From positions 248,001-312,000 of the forward strand of contig NZ_JQMW01000009.1 of NCBI RefSeq assembly GCF_000744935.1: a stretch of 64,000 bases of DNA. Direction: 5' to 3'. Shown here piece by piece: positions 52,639 through 61,876 of the stretch (positions are counted from its first letter, which is position 1; each line of letters starts with the position of its first letter). Source of the stretch: Clostridium sp. KNHs214 (GTDB lineage Bacteria; Bacillota; Clostridia; Clostridiales; Clostridiaceae). Below the pieces are notes generated by a model. That model saw only the letters and a list, made by a program, of their open reading frames with translations. It searched no databases and was not told the DNA's origin. The position numbers and the translations under genes were made by a program.

Positions 52639-54063
52639 ATGGTTTCATTCTTCTTATCAATTATAGCTTTAGTAGTAGGATATTTTATTTATAGTAAAGT
52701 AGTTGAAAAGGCTTTTGGAGCTGACGAAAACATACAAACTCCAGCTGTAAGACTAGAAGATGGTGTGGACTTCGTTCCAATGCCTTCATGGAAGATTTTT
52801 CTTATACAATTTCTTAATATAGCAGGACTTGGACCTATATTTGGTGCTATTTCTGGTGCATTATGGGGACCATCAGCATTTTTATGGATAGTGCTTGGAT
52901 CAATTTTTGCGGGTGGAGTTCATGATTATTTTTCAGGAATGTTATCAGTGAGACATGACGGTGCAAGTATACCAGAAGTAGTAGGTCATTATTTAGGTGG
53001 CGGTTTTAAAAACTTTATGAGAGTATTCTCAGTAATAGTGCTTGTACTTGTAGGTGTGGTATTTATAACAGGGCCAGCAGGACTACTTGCAGGATTAACA
53101 CCAAAGGCTCTTGATAAAACTTTTTGGGTATATGTTATTTTTGCATATTATATAATTGCTACATTAGTTCCTATAGATAAGGTTATAGGAAAAATATACC
53201 CTATATTCGGTATAGTACTTTTAATAATGGCCATTGGAGTTAGTGCAGGTATAATATTTAAAGGATATCATATTCCAGAAATTGCTCTTACTAACATGCA
53301 TCCAAAGGGACTTCCTATTTGGCCACTAATGTTTATAACTATAGCTTGTGGAGCTATTTCAGGATTCCACTCCACTCAATCACCACTTATGGCTAGATGT
53401 ATAACTAGTGAAAGGCAAGGAAGACAAATATTTTATGGTGCTATGATAGCAGAGGGAATTGTAGCTTTAATATGGGCTGCAGCAGCTATGGCTTTCTTTG
53501 GAGGTACAGCTCAATTAGGAAAGGCTATGGCGGAAAATGGTGGAGCACCTTATGTAGTTAATGTAATATCTAATACTTTACTTGGAAAAGTAGGTGGTGT
53601 TCTTGCAATATTAGGAGTTGTTGCTTGCCCAGTTACATCTGGGGATACAGCTTTCAGAAGTGCTAGATTGACAATAGCTGATGTAGTTGGATATAAACAA
53701 GGCCCTATAAAAAATAGATTGGTTATAAGTTTACCGTTATTCATCATAGGATTTATATTAACAAAAATAAATTTTGATATAATATGGAGATATTTTGCAT
53801 GGTCTAATCAAACTTTAGCAATGATTGTACTTTGGGCATCTGCAATGTATCTTGTAATGAAAAATAAATTCCACTGGATAGCAACAGTACCTGCAACATT
53901 TATGACAGCAGTGTCTATAACATATATATTAGTTGCACCAGAAGGATTTAAGATGGCTACAAGCATTGCTTATCCAATAGGAATAGCTGTAGCAGTGGCA
54001 TCACTTGCCATATTCTTATTAGCAGCAAATAAAAAATCTAAGGAAACTAATGTACAAGCTTAG
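52639..54063 (+). CDS. cstA: CstA-family peptide/pyruvate transporter (short form)
   Basis: A 474-residue membrane protein with about 12-14 helices. The CstA signature is visible (FLNIAGLGPIFGAISGALWGP in part; GAISGFHSTQSPLMARC; TSGDTAFRSARL). It is shorter than the roughly 700-residue E. coli CstA/BtsT. Members take up pyruvate or peptides. AGGAGG precedes the ATG. It follows a LytS/LytTR pair, which in enterobacteria controls the pyruvate transporter BtsT, so pyruvate is a good candidate substrate here. Confidence 0.92.
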   Translation: MVSFFLSIIALVVGYFIYSKVVEKAFGADENIQTPAVRLEDGVDFVPMPSWKIFLIQFLNIAGLGPIFGAISGALWGPSAFLWIVLGSIFAGGVHDYFSGMLSVRHDGASIPEVVGHYLGGGFKNFMRVFSVIVLVLVGVVFITGPAGLLAGLTPKALDKTFWVYVIFAYYIIATLVPIDKVIGKIYPIFGIVLLIMAIGVSAGIIFKGYHIPEIALTNMHPKGLPIWPLMFITIACGAISGFHSTQSPLMARCITSERQGRQIFYGAMIAEGIVALIWAAAAMAFFGGTAQLGKAMAENGGAPYVVNVISNTLLGKVGGVLAILGVVACPVTSGDTAFRSARLTIADVVGYKQGPIKNRLVISLPLFIIGFILTKINFDIIWRYFAWSNQTLAMIVLWASAMYLVMKNKFHWIATVPATFMTAVSITYILVAPEGFKMATSIAYPIGIAVAVASLAIFLLAANKKSKETNVQA

Positions 54064-54164
54064 AAATTTACAAAAATAATTGTTTAGAGGCATAATCTAG
54101 TTATTTTCTCCAAATTATATAAATGAGGAAATATTACAGTAAATAGCTATGGCGTACAATAGAT

Positions 54165-54206
54165 ATGAAGGCTGTGAAAAGTATTAATGCTTTTCACAGC
54201 CTTCAT
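54165..54206. terminator. Bidirectional terminator between cstA and deoD
   Basis: A perfect 17-bp stem ATGAAGGCTGTGAAAAG/CTTTTCACAGCCTTCAT with an 8-base loop lies between two convergent genes. Confidence 0.85.
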
Positions 54207-54213
54207 TATATAA

Positions 54214-54915
54214 TTACTCAGCTAATTCTAAAGCTATTTCCATCATTTTTGTGAATGTTTTTTGGCGTTCGTCTGAATTAGTTTCTTTACCAGTAATTAT
54301 GTTATCGCTTACAGTTAATATAGAAAGAGTATCTACTCCATATTTAGCTCCAAGAGTGTAAAGTGCTGTACTTTCCATTTCTATAGCTAATACCCCGTAG
54401 TCAGCCCACATTTTAAAAGAATTTGGAATATCATCGTAAAATAAATCGCTAGTTAATACGTTTCCCACAGTAACTGGTATACCTTTTTCTTCAGCTACAT
54501 CATAAGCCTTTTTTAGTAGCTTAAAACTAGCAGCAGGTGCAAAATCCATTCCATTAAAACGTCTTCTATTTATGCCAGAAGTTGTGCAGGAAGTCATAGC
54601 AAGTATAACATCTCTAACTTTAATATTTTCTTGTATTGCACCGCAAGTTCCTACTCTTATTAATTTTTTAACTCCGTAACTTTGTATAAGTTCATTCACA
54701 TATATAGATATGGAAGGAACGCCCATACCTGTCCCTTGTACAGATATTCTTTTGCCTTTATATGTACCAGTATATCCATACATTCCACGAACTTCATTGT
54801 AGCAAATAACGTCTTCTAAATAGTTATCTGCAATATATTTAGCTCTCAGTGGATCGCCTGGCAGTAGTATAGTTTCAGCTATTTGTCCTTCTTTTGCACC
54901 AATGTGTGTACTCAT
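54214..54915 (-). CDS. deoD: Purine nucleoside phosphorylase DeoD
   Basis: A 233-residue hexameric NP-I family phosphorylase, which splits purine (deoxy)nucleosides with phosphate to base and pentose phosphate. [20 protein letters not shown] at the start, the phosphate loop [19 protein letters not shown] and [10 protein letters not shown] (the nucleoside-binding Met-Glu-Ser) and the SDNII segment are all present. GGAGGAG precedes the ATG. It is monocistronic and usual in length. Confidence 0.96.
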   Translation of the reverse strand: MSTHIGAKEGQIAETILLPGDPLRAKYIADNYLEDVICYNEVRGMYGYTGTYKGKRISVQGTGMGVPSISIYVNELIQSYGVKKLIRVGTCGAIQENIKVRDVILAMTSCTTSGINRRRFNGMDFAPAASFKLLKKAYDVAEEKGIPVTVGNVLTSDLFYDDIPNSFKMWADYGVLAIEMESTALYTLGAKYGVDTLSILTVSDNIITGKETNSDERQKTFTKMMEIALELAE

Positions 54916-55189
54916 ATATTATCTCCTCCAATTCTTGTATATATTTTTTATAATAGCATATTTTACAATGGTATAGCTATATTTTGTGCATTTTTATAAA
55001 ATAATTATTACATATATAGCTATGAAATGGTAAAATTAAATATATAGTTGCAGTGGTAATATAAAACTATACAGTAAAAATTGCTAACTGCATATATAAA
55101 TTTATACTTAATATAATAAAATCGAAGGGGGGAAAAGCCGTTACAATATATTTACTAAAACGCTACCTTAAATAAGTAACGGTGGATTT

Positions 55190-55837
55190 ATGGATTATAA
55201 GCTGCAATTGATAAAGAAGAAGCACCAAAAGACTTCTACTTGGTCAGGAGGTACTACTACAGAACTTTTTATATATCCAAAAGATGCTTCCTATGCTGAT
55301 AGAAATTTTAAATGGAGATTAAGTTCTGCTACAGTAGAGCAGGAAGAATCGAACTTTACATATCTACAAGGGGTAAATAGATGGATAATGACCTTAGAAG
55401 GTGATATTAAACTTCAGCATAAAGGTTATGGAGAAAAGGAACTAAAACCTTTTGAACCTTATAATTTTAGTGGTCAGTGGGAAACTAAAAGTTTTGGTAA
55501 GGTAAGGGATTTCAATCTTATGTTAAAAGAAGACTGCAGTGGGGAAATTAGCAGTATTAATATTGAAAAGGATATGTCTAGAGAGATTTATATGCATAGG
55601 CAGGAGATTAAAAATAACAACTTTTCTAAAGTAAGCTATGCATTATATTGTGTAAAAGGACAAATTTTAATTAGAACTTTTCATGATGAAGTTAAACTGA
55701 ATGAAGGGGATATACTCATTATAAATTGTAATTTAGATGTGGAAGAACATGAACAAAGTCCAAAACTTTATGTAGATGTCCATAATAATGGTGAAGACGA
55801 GGCAGTTGTAACTACTGCTATAGTTTATCAAATATAA
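55190..55837 (+). CDS. HutD/Ves-family cupin protein
   Basis: A 215-residue cytosolic beta-barrel protein of the HutD family. The start pattern is typical (TSTWSGGTTTELFIYPKDA, FKWRLSSATVEQEESNF). HutD proteins occur near histidine utilisation genes, where the role is not settled. No hut genes are seen here. GGTGG lies before the ATG. The 270-bp gap upstream holds no other recognisable element. Confidence 0.85.
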   Translation: MDYKLQLIKKKHQKTSTWSGGTTTELFIYPKDASYADRNFKWRLSSATVEQEESNFTYLQGVNRWIMTLEGDIKLQHKGYGEKELKPFEPYNFSGQWETKSFGKVRDFNLMLKEDCSGEISSINIEKDMSREIYMHRQEIKNNNFSKVSYALYCVKGQILIRTFHDEVKLNEGDILIINCNLDVEEHEQSPKLYVDVHNNGEDEAVVTTAIVYQI

Positions 55838-55944
55838 ATAGTAAATAATAATTTTTATGTTATAATAGATATATTAGATAGTATGCTTATTATTAAATAA
55901 AAATTAAACAGATAATTGTAAAATTTAAAAAATATATTAATTAA

Positions 55945-55966
55945 TGCTTGAGGAATTTCTCAAGCA
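55945..55966 (+). promoter_or_regulatory. Hairpin in the rubrerythrin 5' untranslated region
   Basis: TGCTTGAG/CTCAAGCA with a six-base loop, 15-20 nt before the ribosome site AGGAGGG and without a T run. It may stabilise the 5' end of the mRNA or be a regulator site; neither can be told from sequence. Confidence 0.5.
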
Positions 55967-55997
55967 GCTAAAATAATTTATAGGAGGGTTTAACTAT

Positions 55998-56585
55998 ATG
56001 AAATCATTAAAGGGAACTAAAACAGCTGAAAATTTACTTAAGGCATTTGCAGGAGAATCACAAGCTAGAAACAGATATACTTATTATTCAAGTACAGCTA
56101 AAAAACAAGGATATGTTCAAATAGCTAATATATTTTTAGAAACTGCAGAAAATGAAAAAGAACATGCAAAGAGATTTTATAAATTCTTACTTAATGACTT
56201 GCAAGGAGAAGGTATTGAAATTAACGCGGCTTACCCTGTGGCTTTATATGGAGATACTAAATCTAATTTGAAGGCAGCCGCTGCTGGAGAAAATGAAGAG
56301 TGGTCAGAATTATATCCTGAATTTGCTAAAGTAGCAAGGGAAGAAGGATTTGAAGAAATAGCAGTAGCTTTTGAAAGAATTGCTGAAGTGGAAAAGCACC
56401 ATGAAGCTAGATATAATAAATTAGTGGAAAATATAGAGAAAGACAGAGTATTCAAGAAAGATAAGGTACAACTTTGGAAATGTAATAACTGTGGATACAT
56501 ATTTGAAGGAGAAGAAGCTCCAGAAGTATGTCCTGCATGCGTTCATCCAAAAGCTTATTTTGAAGTGCTTTGCGAAAACTACTAA
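55998..56585 (+). CDS. rbr: Rubrerythrin
   Basis: A 195-residue non-haem di-iron peroxidase that reduces hydrogen peroxide in anaerobes. A four-helix ferritin-like domain (about 1-150) has iron ligands in [21 protein letters not shown] and [11 protein letters not shown], and a C-terminal rubredoxin-like site (CNNCGY and [11 protein letters not shown]) carries the Fe(Cys)4 centre. AGGAGGG precedes the ATG. A terminator follows, so it is monocistronic. Usual length. Confidence 0.96.
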   Translation: MKSLKGTKTAENLLKAFAGESQARNRYTYYSSTAKKQGYVQIANIFLETAENEKEHAKRFYKFLLNDLQGEGIEINAAYPVALYGDTKSNLKAAAAGENEEWSELYPEFAKVAREEGFEEIAVAFERIAEVEKHHEARYNKLVENIEKDRVFKKDKVQLWKCNNCGYIFEGEEAPEVCPACVHPKAYFEVLCENY

Positions 56586-56595
56586 AATATTAGAT

Positions 56596-56632
56596 AAAAA
56601 TTTCCCAATCGGTTTTAGATTGGGGAATTTTT
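56596..56632 (+). terminator. Terminator after rubrerythrin
   Basis: AAAAATTTCCCAATC/GATTGGGGAATTTTT around a seven-base loop. Confidence 0.85.
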
Positions 56633-56674
56633 ATGTAGTAGTTAATTCATTAATTTTCAAAAATAAAACATTGC

Positions 56675-56703
56675 TTGCAAAAGTATTTTAATAATAGTAT
56701 AAT
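56675..56703 (+). promoter_or_regulatory. Promoter of the B12 riboswitch operon
   Basis: TTGCAA (56675-56680) and TATAAT (56698-56703) with a 17-bp spacer, about 115 bp before the riboswitch core. Confidence 0.65.
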
Positions 56704-56817
56704 GGCGTTGTAATGTTAAATAATAAATGGATATTAGCTTAATATTATCAACATATGTATAAATTAGTAAATGGTATTTTTAAAAGAAGTTTAAAACAAA
56801 ATTGAATAAATACTTTT

Positions 56818-56995
56818 AAGGTGTTTCTTTAAAAGAAATGAAAAGGGAAAGTGGTGAAAGTCCACTACAGCCCCCGCTACTGTAAAGAGGATGAAACCTT
56901 GTAAATCACTGAAGCAGATGCTTTGGGAAGAGAAGGGAGTAAGATGATTCTAAGTCAGGAGACCTGCCTTATGAAGTTATGTTTTAATCTTTCGG
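56818..56995 (+). promoter_or_regulatory. Cobalamin (B12) riboswitch
   Basis: Conserved parts in order: AAAGGGAAAGTGGTGAAAG, CCACTACAGCCCCCGCTACTG and the B12 box AGTCAGGAGACCTGCC (56953-56968). It should reduce expression of the downstream importer genes when cobalamin is ample. Two intrinsic terminators follow. Confidence 0.93.
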
Positions 56996-57048
56996 AGGGA
57001 GAGATTGCGTAGAGTTCACTGTGTTAATTGTGAATAATGTTGTTTTTT

Positions 57049-57072
57049 ACGCCTTCCATGAAGGCGTTTTTT
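57049..57072 (+). terminator. Riboswitch terminator 1
   Basis: ACGCCTTC/GAAGGCGT with CAT loop and T6. It can be the expression platform of the B12 riboswitch. Confidence 0.8.
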
Positions 57073-57098
57073 ATGCTTATATTAACACATCTATGAAA

Positions 57099-57131
57099 CG
57101 AGCCTCCTTAAAGAGGCTTGTTTTTGTTTTA
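57099..57131 (+). terminator. Riboswitch terminator 2
   Basis: ACGAGCCTC/GAGGCTTGT followed by TTTTTGTTTT, 30 bp beyond the first terminator and still before the first gene. Confidence 0.7.
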
Positions 57132-57209
57132 ATTATATCAAGATGCAATAATTTGATTATAAGGGTAGAGGATTTATGATAAGAAAAAATAAAAAAGGGG
57201 AGATTAGAA

Positions 57210-58268
57210 ATGAAAGGGAGACAAATATTGGCATTAGTTATGGTCATATCTATGGCATTGACTGGATGTGGGACAAAAGCAAAAGGAAAAATGGATACTA
57301 AAAATAAGTCGGGTATGTCCCAAGAAATGAAAGGCGAAATGAAAGGAAAAGGCTCAAAATCTATGGGCAAATTAACCATGTCAGAGGGGAAAGGTTATCC
57401 AGTTACTATAAAGGATATGATGGGAAATGAAGTTACATTAAAAGAAAAACCTAAGAAAATAGCAGCAATATCAGGTACATTTTTAGGGCTTTTATATTCG
57501 GTAGGCGGAGAAACTATTTGTACTGCTGATTTATCTGGAGGAAGTATAATACCAAAGGGTGTAGAAAATCTCCCCAAAATAGGAAAGGTTTATAATCCAG
57601 ATGTGGAAAAATTAATATCTCTTAAACCTGATTTAGTGATTGCTCAATTTGGGCTTCAAAATAAATTAATACCAGCTTTAAAACAAAGTAATATACCAGT
57701 TTTAGCTTTAAATATGAAAACCTACGATGATGTAATAGAAAATTTAAAAGTTGTAGGAAGGATAGTTGGAAATGAAAATAAAGCTGAAGAAATTATAGGT
57801 AAAATGGATAAAGATAAAAAAGCTATAGAGGATAAACTCCCAGAAAAACCTAAGAAGGCAGTTATTCTATACGCAACATCTAAAGATGTATCAGTAAAAC
57901 TTGAAAATAGTATAGCAGGTAATGTGGCAAAAATATTAAAATTGAACAATATAGCTTCAGGAAAAAAAGGAGAAGAAATGGGAGAAGAATCTATTCCATT
58001 TAGTATAGAAGAAATAGTAAAGGAAGATCCAGAGGTTATATTAGTAACCAGTATGGTGAAATCTGATAAAACTGCAAAAGAAGTAATAGAAAAACAACTT
58101 GGAAAAGATCCCGTATGGAAAAATTTAAAAGCTGTTAAAAATAATAAAATAGTATATTTACCGCAAAAATACTTCTTATATAACGCGGGGGATAAATTTG
58201 TAGATGCAATAGAATTTATGGCTAAAGGCGTATATCCAGAAATATACGGTGAGTTAAATGACAAGTAA
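57210..58268 (+). CDS. btuF: Cobalamin-type ABC importer binding lipoprotein
   Basis: A 352-residue lipoprotein. A signal peptide with lipobox LTGC (Cys20) is followed by an unusual Met/Lys/Gly-rich linker (about 22-62) and a class III (FecB/BtuF) binding domain. Family motifs include KIAAISGTFLGLLYSVGG-like helices and VEKLISLKPDLVIA. The B12 riboswitch upstream indicates that it binds a corrinoid. GGGGAGAT lies before the ATG. The end overlaps the permease gene by 11 bp. The symbol follows the riboswitch; a siderophore or haem ligand cannot be excluded. Confidence 0.85.
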   Translation: MKGRQILALVMVISMALTGCGTKAKGKMDTKNKSGMSQEMKGEMKGKGSKSMGKLTMSEGKGYPVTIKDMMGNEVTLKEKPKKIAAISGTFLGLLYSVGGETICTADLSGGSIIPKGVENLPKIGKVYNPDVEKLISLKPDLVIAQFGLQNKLIPALKQSNIPVLALNMKTYDDVIENLKVVGRIVGNENKAEEIIGKMDKDKKAIEDKLPEKPKKAVILYATSKDVSVKLENSIAGNVAKILKLNNIASGKKGEEMGEESIPFSIEEIVKEDPEVILVTSMVKSDKTAKEVIEKQLGKDPVWKNLKAVKNNKIVYLPQKYFLYNAGDKFVDAIEFMAKGVYPEIYGELNDK

Positions 58269-59271
58269 TATAAAAAAATATAAAAAGAGCAGTAGAAATT
58301 TTTATAAAATAGCTGTGATAATAGTATTTATTGTATTAGCTGTAAGTGCATTTTTTATAAGTAATGTGTATGGTAGCATGGAAATATCTATAAAAGATAT
58401 ACTTAACATATTAAAACATCCTAATAATTTAACTCCAGAGGGTCTTGTTATATGGAATGTTAGAATTCCAAGAACTATTGTAGGAGCACTGGTTGGAATT
58501 AACTTGGCCCTCTCTGGGGCAATGCTGCAGGGGGTGATGAGGAATCCCTTAGCAGACCCTGGAATAATAGGCATATCTTCAGGAGCTGGTCTTGCAGGTA
58601 TGCTTGTATTAATAATTTTTCCTCAATATCAATACTTAGTACCTCCAGTTGCATTTATAGGAGCTATGGGTGCAGCTATAATGATATATATACTTGCTTG
58701 GAAAGGCGGAATACAACCTATGAGAGTTGTATTAGCCGGAGTAGCAGTTTCAGCTATATTAGGTGCAGGCATATCTGCACTTATGGTGTTTTTTAGTGAC
58801 AGAGTTCATGGAGCTATTATGTTTATGAATGGGGGATTATCTGCAAGAAGTTGGCCACAAGTATATACCATTTTACCCTATACTGCAGTAGGCTTAATAC
58901 TTGCTATTATTATGTCTGAAAGACTCAATATATTGGTATTGGGTGATGATACTGCAAGAGGATTGGGACTCAACGTAGAATTAGTTAGGCTAGAAATAAC
59001 AGCCATAGCAGCTATGCTGGCAGCTAGCGCAGTATCTGTAGTTGGACTTTTAGGTTTTGTGGGTCTTATAATACCTCATACAACTAGGCTTATAATAGGA
59101 AGTGATTACAAATATTTGCTTCCAGGCTCAGCCTTTTTGGGAGCAGCTATAGTTGTGTTCTGTGACACTTTTGGAAGAACTATTTTTGCACCAGTTGAAA
59201 TACCAGTGGGTATAATAATGGCACTTTTAGGAGCACCATTCTTTTTATATTTACTAAGGAGGCAGGCATAG
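58258..59271 (+). CDS. btuC: FecCD/BtuC-type ABC importer permease
   Basis: A 337-residue permease with about ten helices. Signature segments IPRTIVGALVGINLALSGAM and GFVGLIIPHTTRLIIGSDYK match the FecCD family and include the ATPase coupling loop. It starts inside the end of the btuF gene and ends 30 bp before the ATPase gene. Corrinoid transport is indicated by the riboswitch. Confidence 0.92.
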   Translation: MTSNIKKYKKSSRNFYKIAVIIVFIVLAVSAFFISNVYGSMEISIKDILNILKHPNNLTPEGLVIWNVRIPRTIVGALVGINLALSGAMLQGVMRNPLADPGIIGISSGAGLAGMLVLIIFPQYQYLVPPVAFIGAMGAAIMIYILAWKGGIQPMRVVLAGVAVSAILGAGISALMVFFSDRVHGAIMFMNGGLSARSWPQVYTILPYTAVGLILAIIMSERLNILVLGDDTARGLGLNVELVRLEITAIAAMLAASAVSVVGLLGFVGLIIPHTTRLIIGSDYKYLLPGSAFLGAAIVVFCDTFGRTIFAPVEIPVGIIMALLGAPFFLYLLRRQA

Positions 59272-59301
59272 AAAATTAAAATATTATTGTAGGGTGATAA
59301 A

Positions 59302-60096
59302 ATGGGCATTTTAACTGTAGAAAACATAAAGGTTAATTATGGCGAAAAGGAAGTATTAAAAGAAATAAATTTAAATATAGAAAAGGGGAAAATAGTATCC
59401 ATAATAGGTCCAAATGGATGTGGAAAAACCACACTGCTTAGGGTTATGAGTAGAAATTTAAAGCCAAAGGCAGGAAGGGTTTTATTAAATGGACAGGATA
59501 TATATAAGTTAAAAGCTAAGACTTTAGCAAAAAATATGGCTATTTTATCTCAGAATAATGGATGTCCCGAGGATATTTGCATAAGAGATTTGGTGTCATA
59601 TGGGAGGCATGCTCATAAAAAGTTTTTTTCAGGATTTACAGATGAAGATGAAAGAATAATAGAGTGGGCTATAAGAAGAACAGGACTCAATAATATGAAA
59701 GATAGAAAAGTAGCTACATTGTCAGGAGGAGAAAGCCAAAGGGCATGGATAGCTATGTCAATAGCTCAAAAACCTAAGGTTCTTCTTTTAGATGAACCTA
59801 CTACTTATTTAGATATAAGCCATCAATTAGAAATTTTAGATCTTGTTAAAGGTTTAAATGAAGAAGAAAAAATAACAATAATTATGGTGCTTCACGATAT
59901 AAATGAAGCAGCTAAATATTCTCACGAACTTATTGTTATTAAAAATGGAGAACTGTATTGTAAAGGGACTCCATGCAACATCATAAATGATGAAATGCTT
60001 AAACAGGTGTTTAGAGTGGAAGCTGATATAAATGAAGATAAGAATACTAAAAAGCCAGTTATATATCCGAGAAGGGTGTTTAGTTTAGCAAAATAA
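59302..60096 (+). CDS. btuD: FecE/BtuD-type ABC importer ATPase
   Basis: A 264-residue ATPase. Walker A GPNGCGKTT, Q-loop SQNN, signature LSGGESQRAWIAMS, Walker B VLLLDEPTTYLD and the switch His (VLHDINEA) are intact. TAGGGTGAT precedes the ATG. It is the third gene of the importer operon; a terminator at 60174 ends the unit before the broken cobN. Confidence 0.94.
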   Translation: MGILTVENIKVNYGEKEVLKEINLNIEKGKIVSIIGPNGCGKTTLLRVMSRNLKPKAGRVLLNGQDIYKLKAKTLAKNMAILSQNNGCPEDICIRDLVSYGRHAHKKFFSGFTDEDERIIEWAIRRTGLNNMKDRKVATLSGGESQRAWIAMSIAQKPKVLLLDEPTTYLDISHQLEILDLVKGLNEEEKITIIMVLHDINEAAKYSHELIVIKNGELYCKGTPCNIINDEMLKQVFRVEADINEDKNTKKPVIYPRRVFSLAK

Positions 60097-60173
60097 TAGA
60101 GAAGTATTATGTACTTTGTTGTGGTTAGAATAAGATTTTTAAGTTTTGGGATGATGTGATCATAAAAAATGCG

Positions 60174-60209
60174 CAGCTACAGGAATTTCTATATCTGTAG
60201 CTGATTTTT
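60174..60209 (+). terminator. Terminator between btuD and the cobN remnant
   Basis: CAGCTACAG/CTGTAGCTG with a 12-base loop and a T-rich tail (ATTTTTATTT). Confidence 0.75.
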
Positions 60210-60272
60210 ATTTAAATAAGTAGTTATTATCTCAAATTTTGTAGTTATAAAATTATATTGGAGGAATTAAAT

Positions 60273-61716
60273 TTGAAAGTTACAGTGGTTTCTGTCTCTA
60301 CTAGTGTTTTTGGGGAACTTATAGAGGCTTGCAAATATATTAATGAAAGTTATGGCAATATACTGGAATTAAAATTGTATTATGTATCAAGAGATATAAA
60401 AGAAGAGAAATTAAAAAGCATGATGACAGATATAGAAAATGGGGATATGTCTATAATAGATTTGATGGGTGCACCAGATAAAATTGTTAAAACAACGTAT
60501 GATTCTCTAGAAAATTCAAAAGGACAAGTAGTTATCATAGGCAGACAAGGTAGGGAATATTTAAAACTGGGCAGTTTAACTTCAAAGGATATGAACATGA
60601 AGAAAAATAAGGAACAAAGTAAAAAAACTGATGTAAAGGCCATGGATAAAATGATAAACATGGCAGAGAAAATGGGAAAAATCCTGCCCGTTGGAAAACT
60701 AAATCATATGAAGAATTATATTCATATAGGGAAATATTGGAATAATGCTCAATTTCAGGATATGAAGAATTTATTATACTTAATATTAAGAGATTATGGA
60801 AAGTATAAAGAAATACCTAAGCCATTAGAACCAGTGAAAAGAGAAGATATAAGCATATGTCATCCGGAAACTATGGAATTTTTTAATAACTATAAAGAGT
60901 ATGTACAAAAATATGGTTTTAATGAAGAAAGACCTACTGTTGCTTTAATATTTTATGGTCACAGTTATCCTAGTAAAACATCAATTTTGTATATCTAGAA
61001 TATTTGGACCTAAAGAAGCGGAGTATGGCACAGGAGTTACTAAGTTATTAGAAACAAAGGCTTGGGAAGAAGAAGAGGATATAGGTAAAAATTTTATAGA
61101 AAGTTTAAAATATGTATATAGCAATAATTTTAGAGGAAAGGAAATAGATGCATTATATAATAACAACTTAAAAACTGTAGATGTGGTATCACAAGTAAGA
61201 AGTAATCATGAATATGAAGTAACCGATTTAGATCACTATTATGAATTTTTTGGTGGACTTTCTAAATCTGTTGAAATGGTTAAAGGAAAAAAGCCTGTTA
61301 TGTATATAAGTGATACTACAGGAGAAAGATTAGAAACTGAAACTGTGGATAAGTCTATAAATAGAGGTATAAGGACTAGAGTTTTAAATCCAAAATGGAT
61401 TGATGGAATGTTAGAACATAAATACCACGGAGTTCAAAAGATAGCTGAGAGATTTGAAAATATATTGGGGCTAGCCGCTACTACTAACAGTGTAGAACAG
61501 TGGATATATAATGATTTGTGTAAAAAATATATTGAAGATGAGAAGCTAAGGGAGAGATTGAAGGGAAACAACTCATTTGCATATATGACCATAGTAGAGT
61601 GGATGCTTGAGTATAATAAAAGAGGATATTGGGAGGCAAGTAAAGAACAACTTGAAGAGCTTAAAAATGTGTATTTAGATATAGAGGGAGACATAGAGGA
61701 TTTTCAAGAGGAGTAA
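60273..61716 (+). pseudogene. cobN: CobN-like magnesium/cobalt chelatase large subunit, internally deleted and frameshifted
   Basis: Intact CobN has about 1240 residues. Here about 240 N-terminal residues (ending RPTVALIFYGHSYPSK) stop at TAG 60996-60998, and a second frame picks up at RIFGPKEAEYGTG, a conserved C-terminal CobN motif, and runs to 61716. Roughly 750 middle residues are missing and the halves are out of frame; the junction lies near 60981-60993. TTG at 60273 with GGAGG 8 nt upstream is the likely start. CobN inserts cobalt in aerobic-type corrin synthesis, or acts as a related chelatase. The location next to a B12 importer suggests a corrinoid link that has been lost. Confidence 0.85.
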
Positions 61717-61724
61717 ATAAATTT

Positions 61725-61784
61725 TAACTTCTATGGAAATAGAATTCTAATAAAAGCATTCTATTTCCATAGAAGTTACTTTTA
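61725..61784 (+). terminator. Strong terminator after the cobN remnant
   Basis: A perfect 21-bp stem (TAACTTCTATGGAAATAGAA... and its reverse complement) with a 12-base loop and T-rich sequence on the right. Confidence 0.85.
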
Positions 61785-61876
61785 TTCCAAAATGTAGTAG
61801 TTATTAAAAGCTATTTTATTTATATAAATAATTACACTTTTTATGTAATTATCATAAAATATATAAGGTGATTAAA

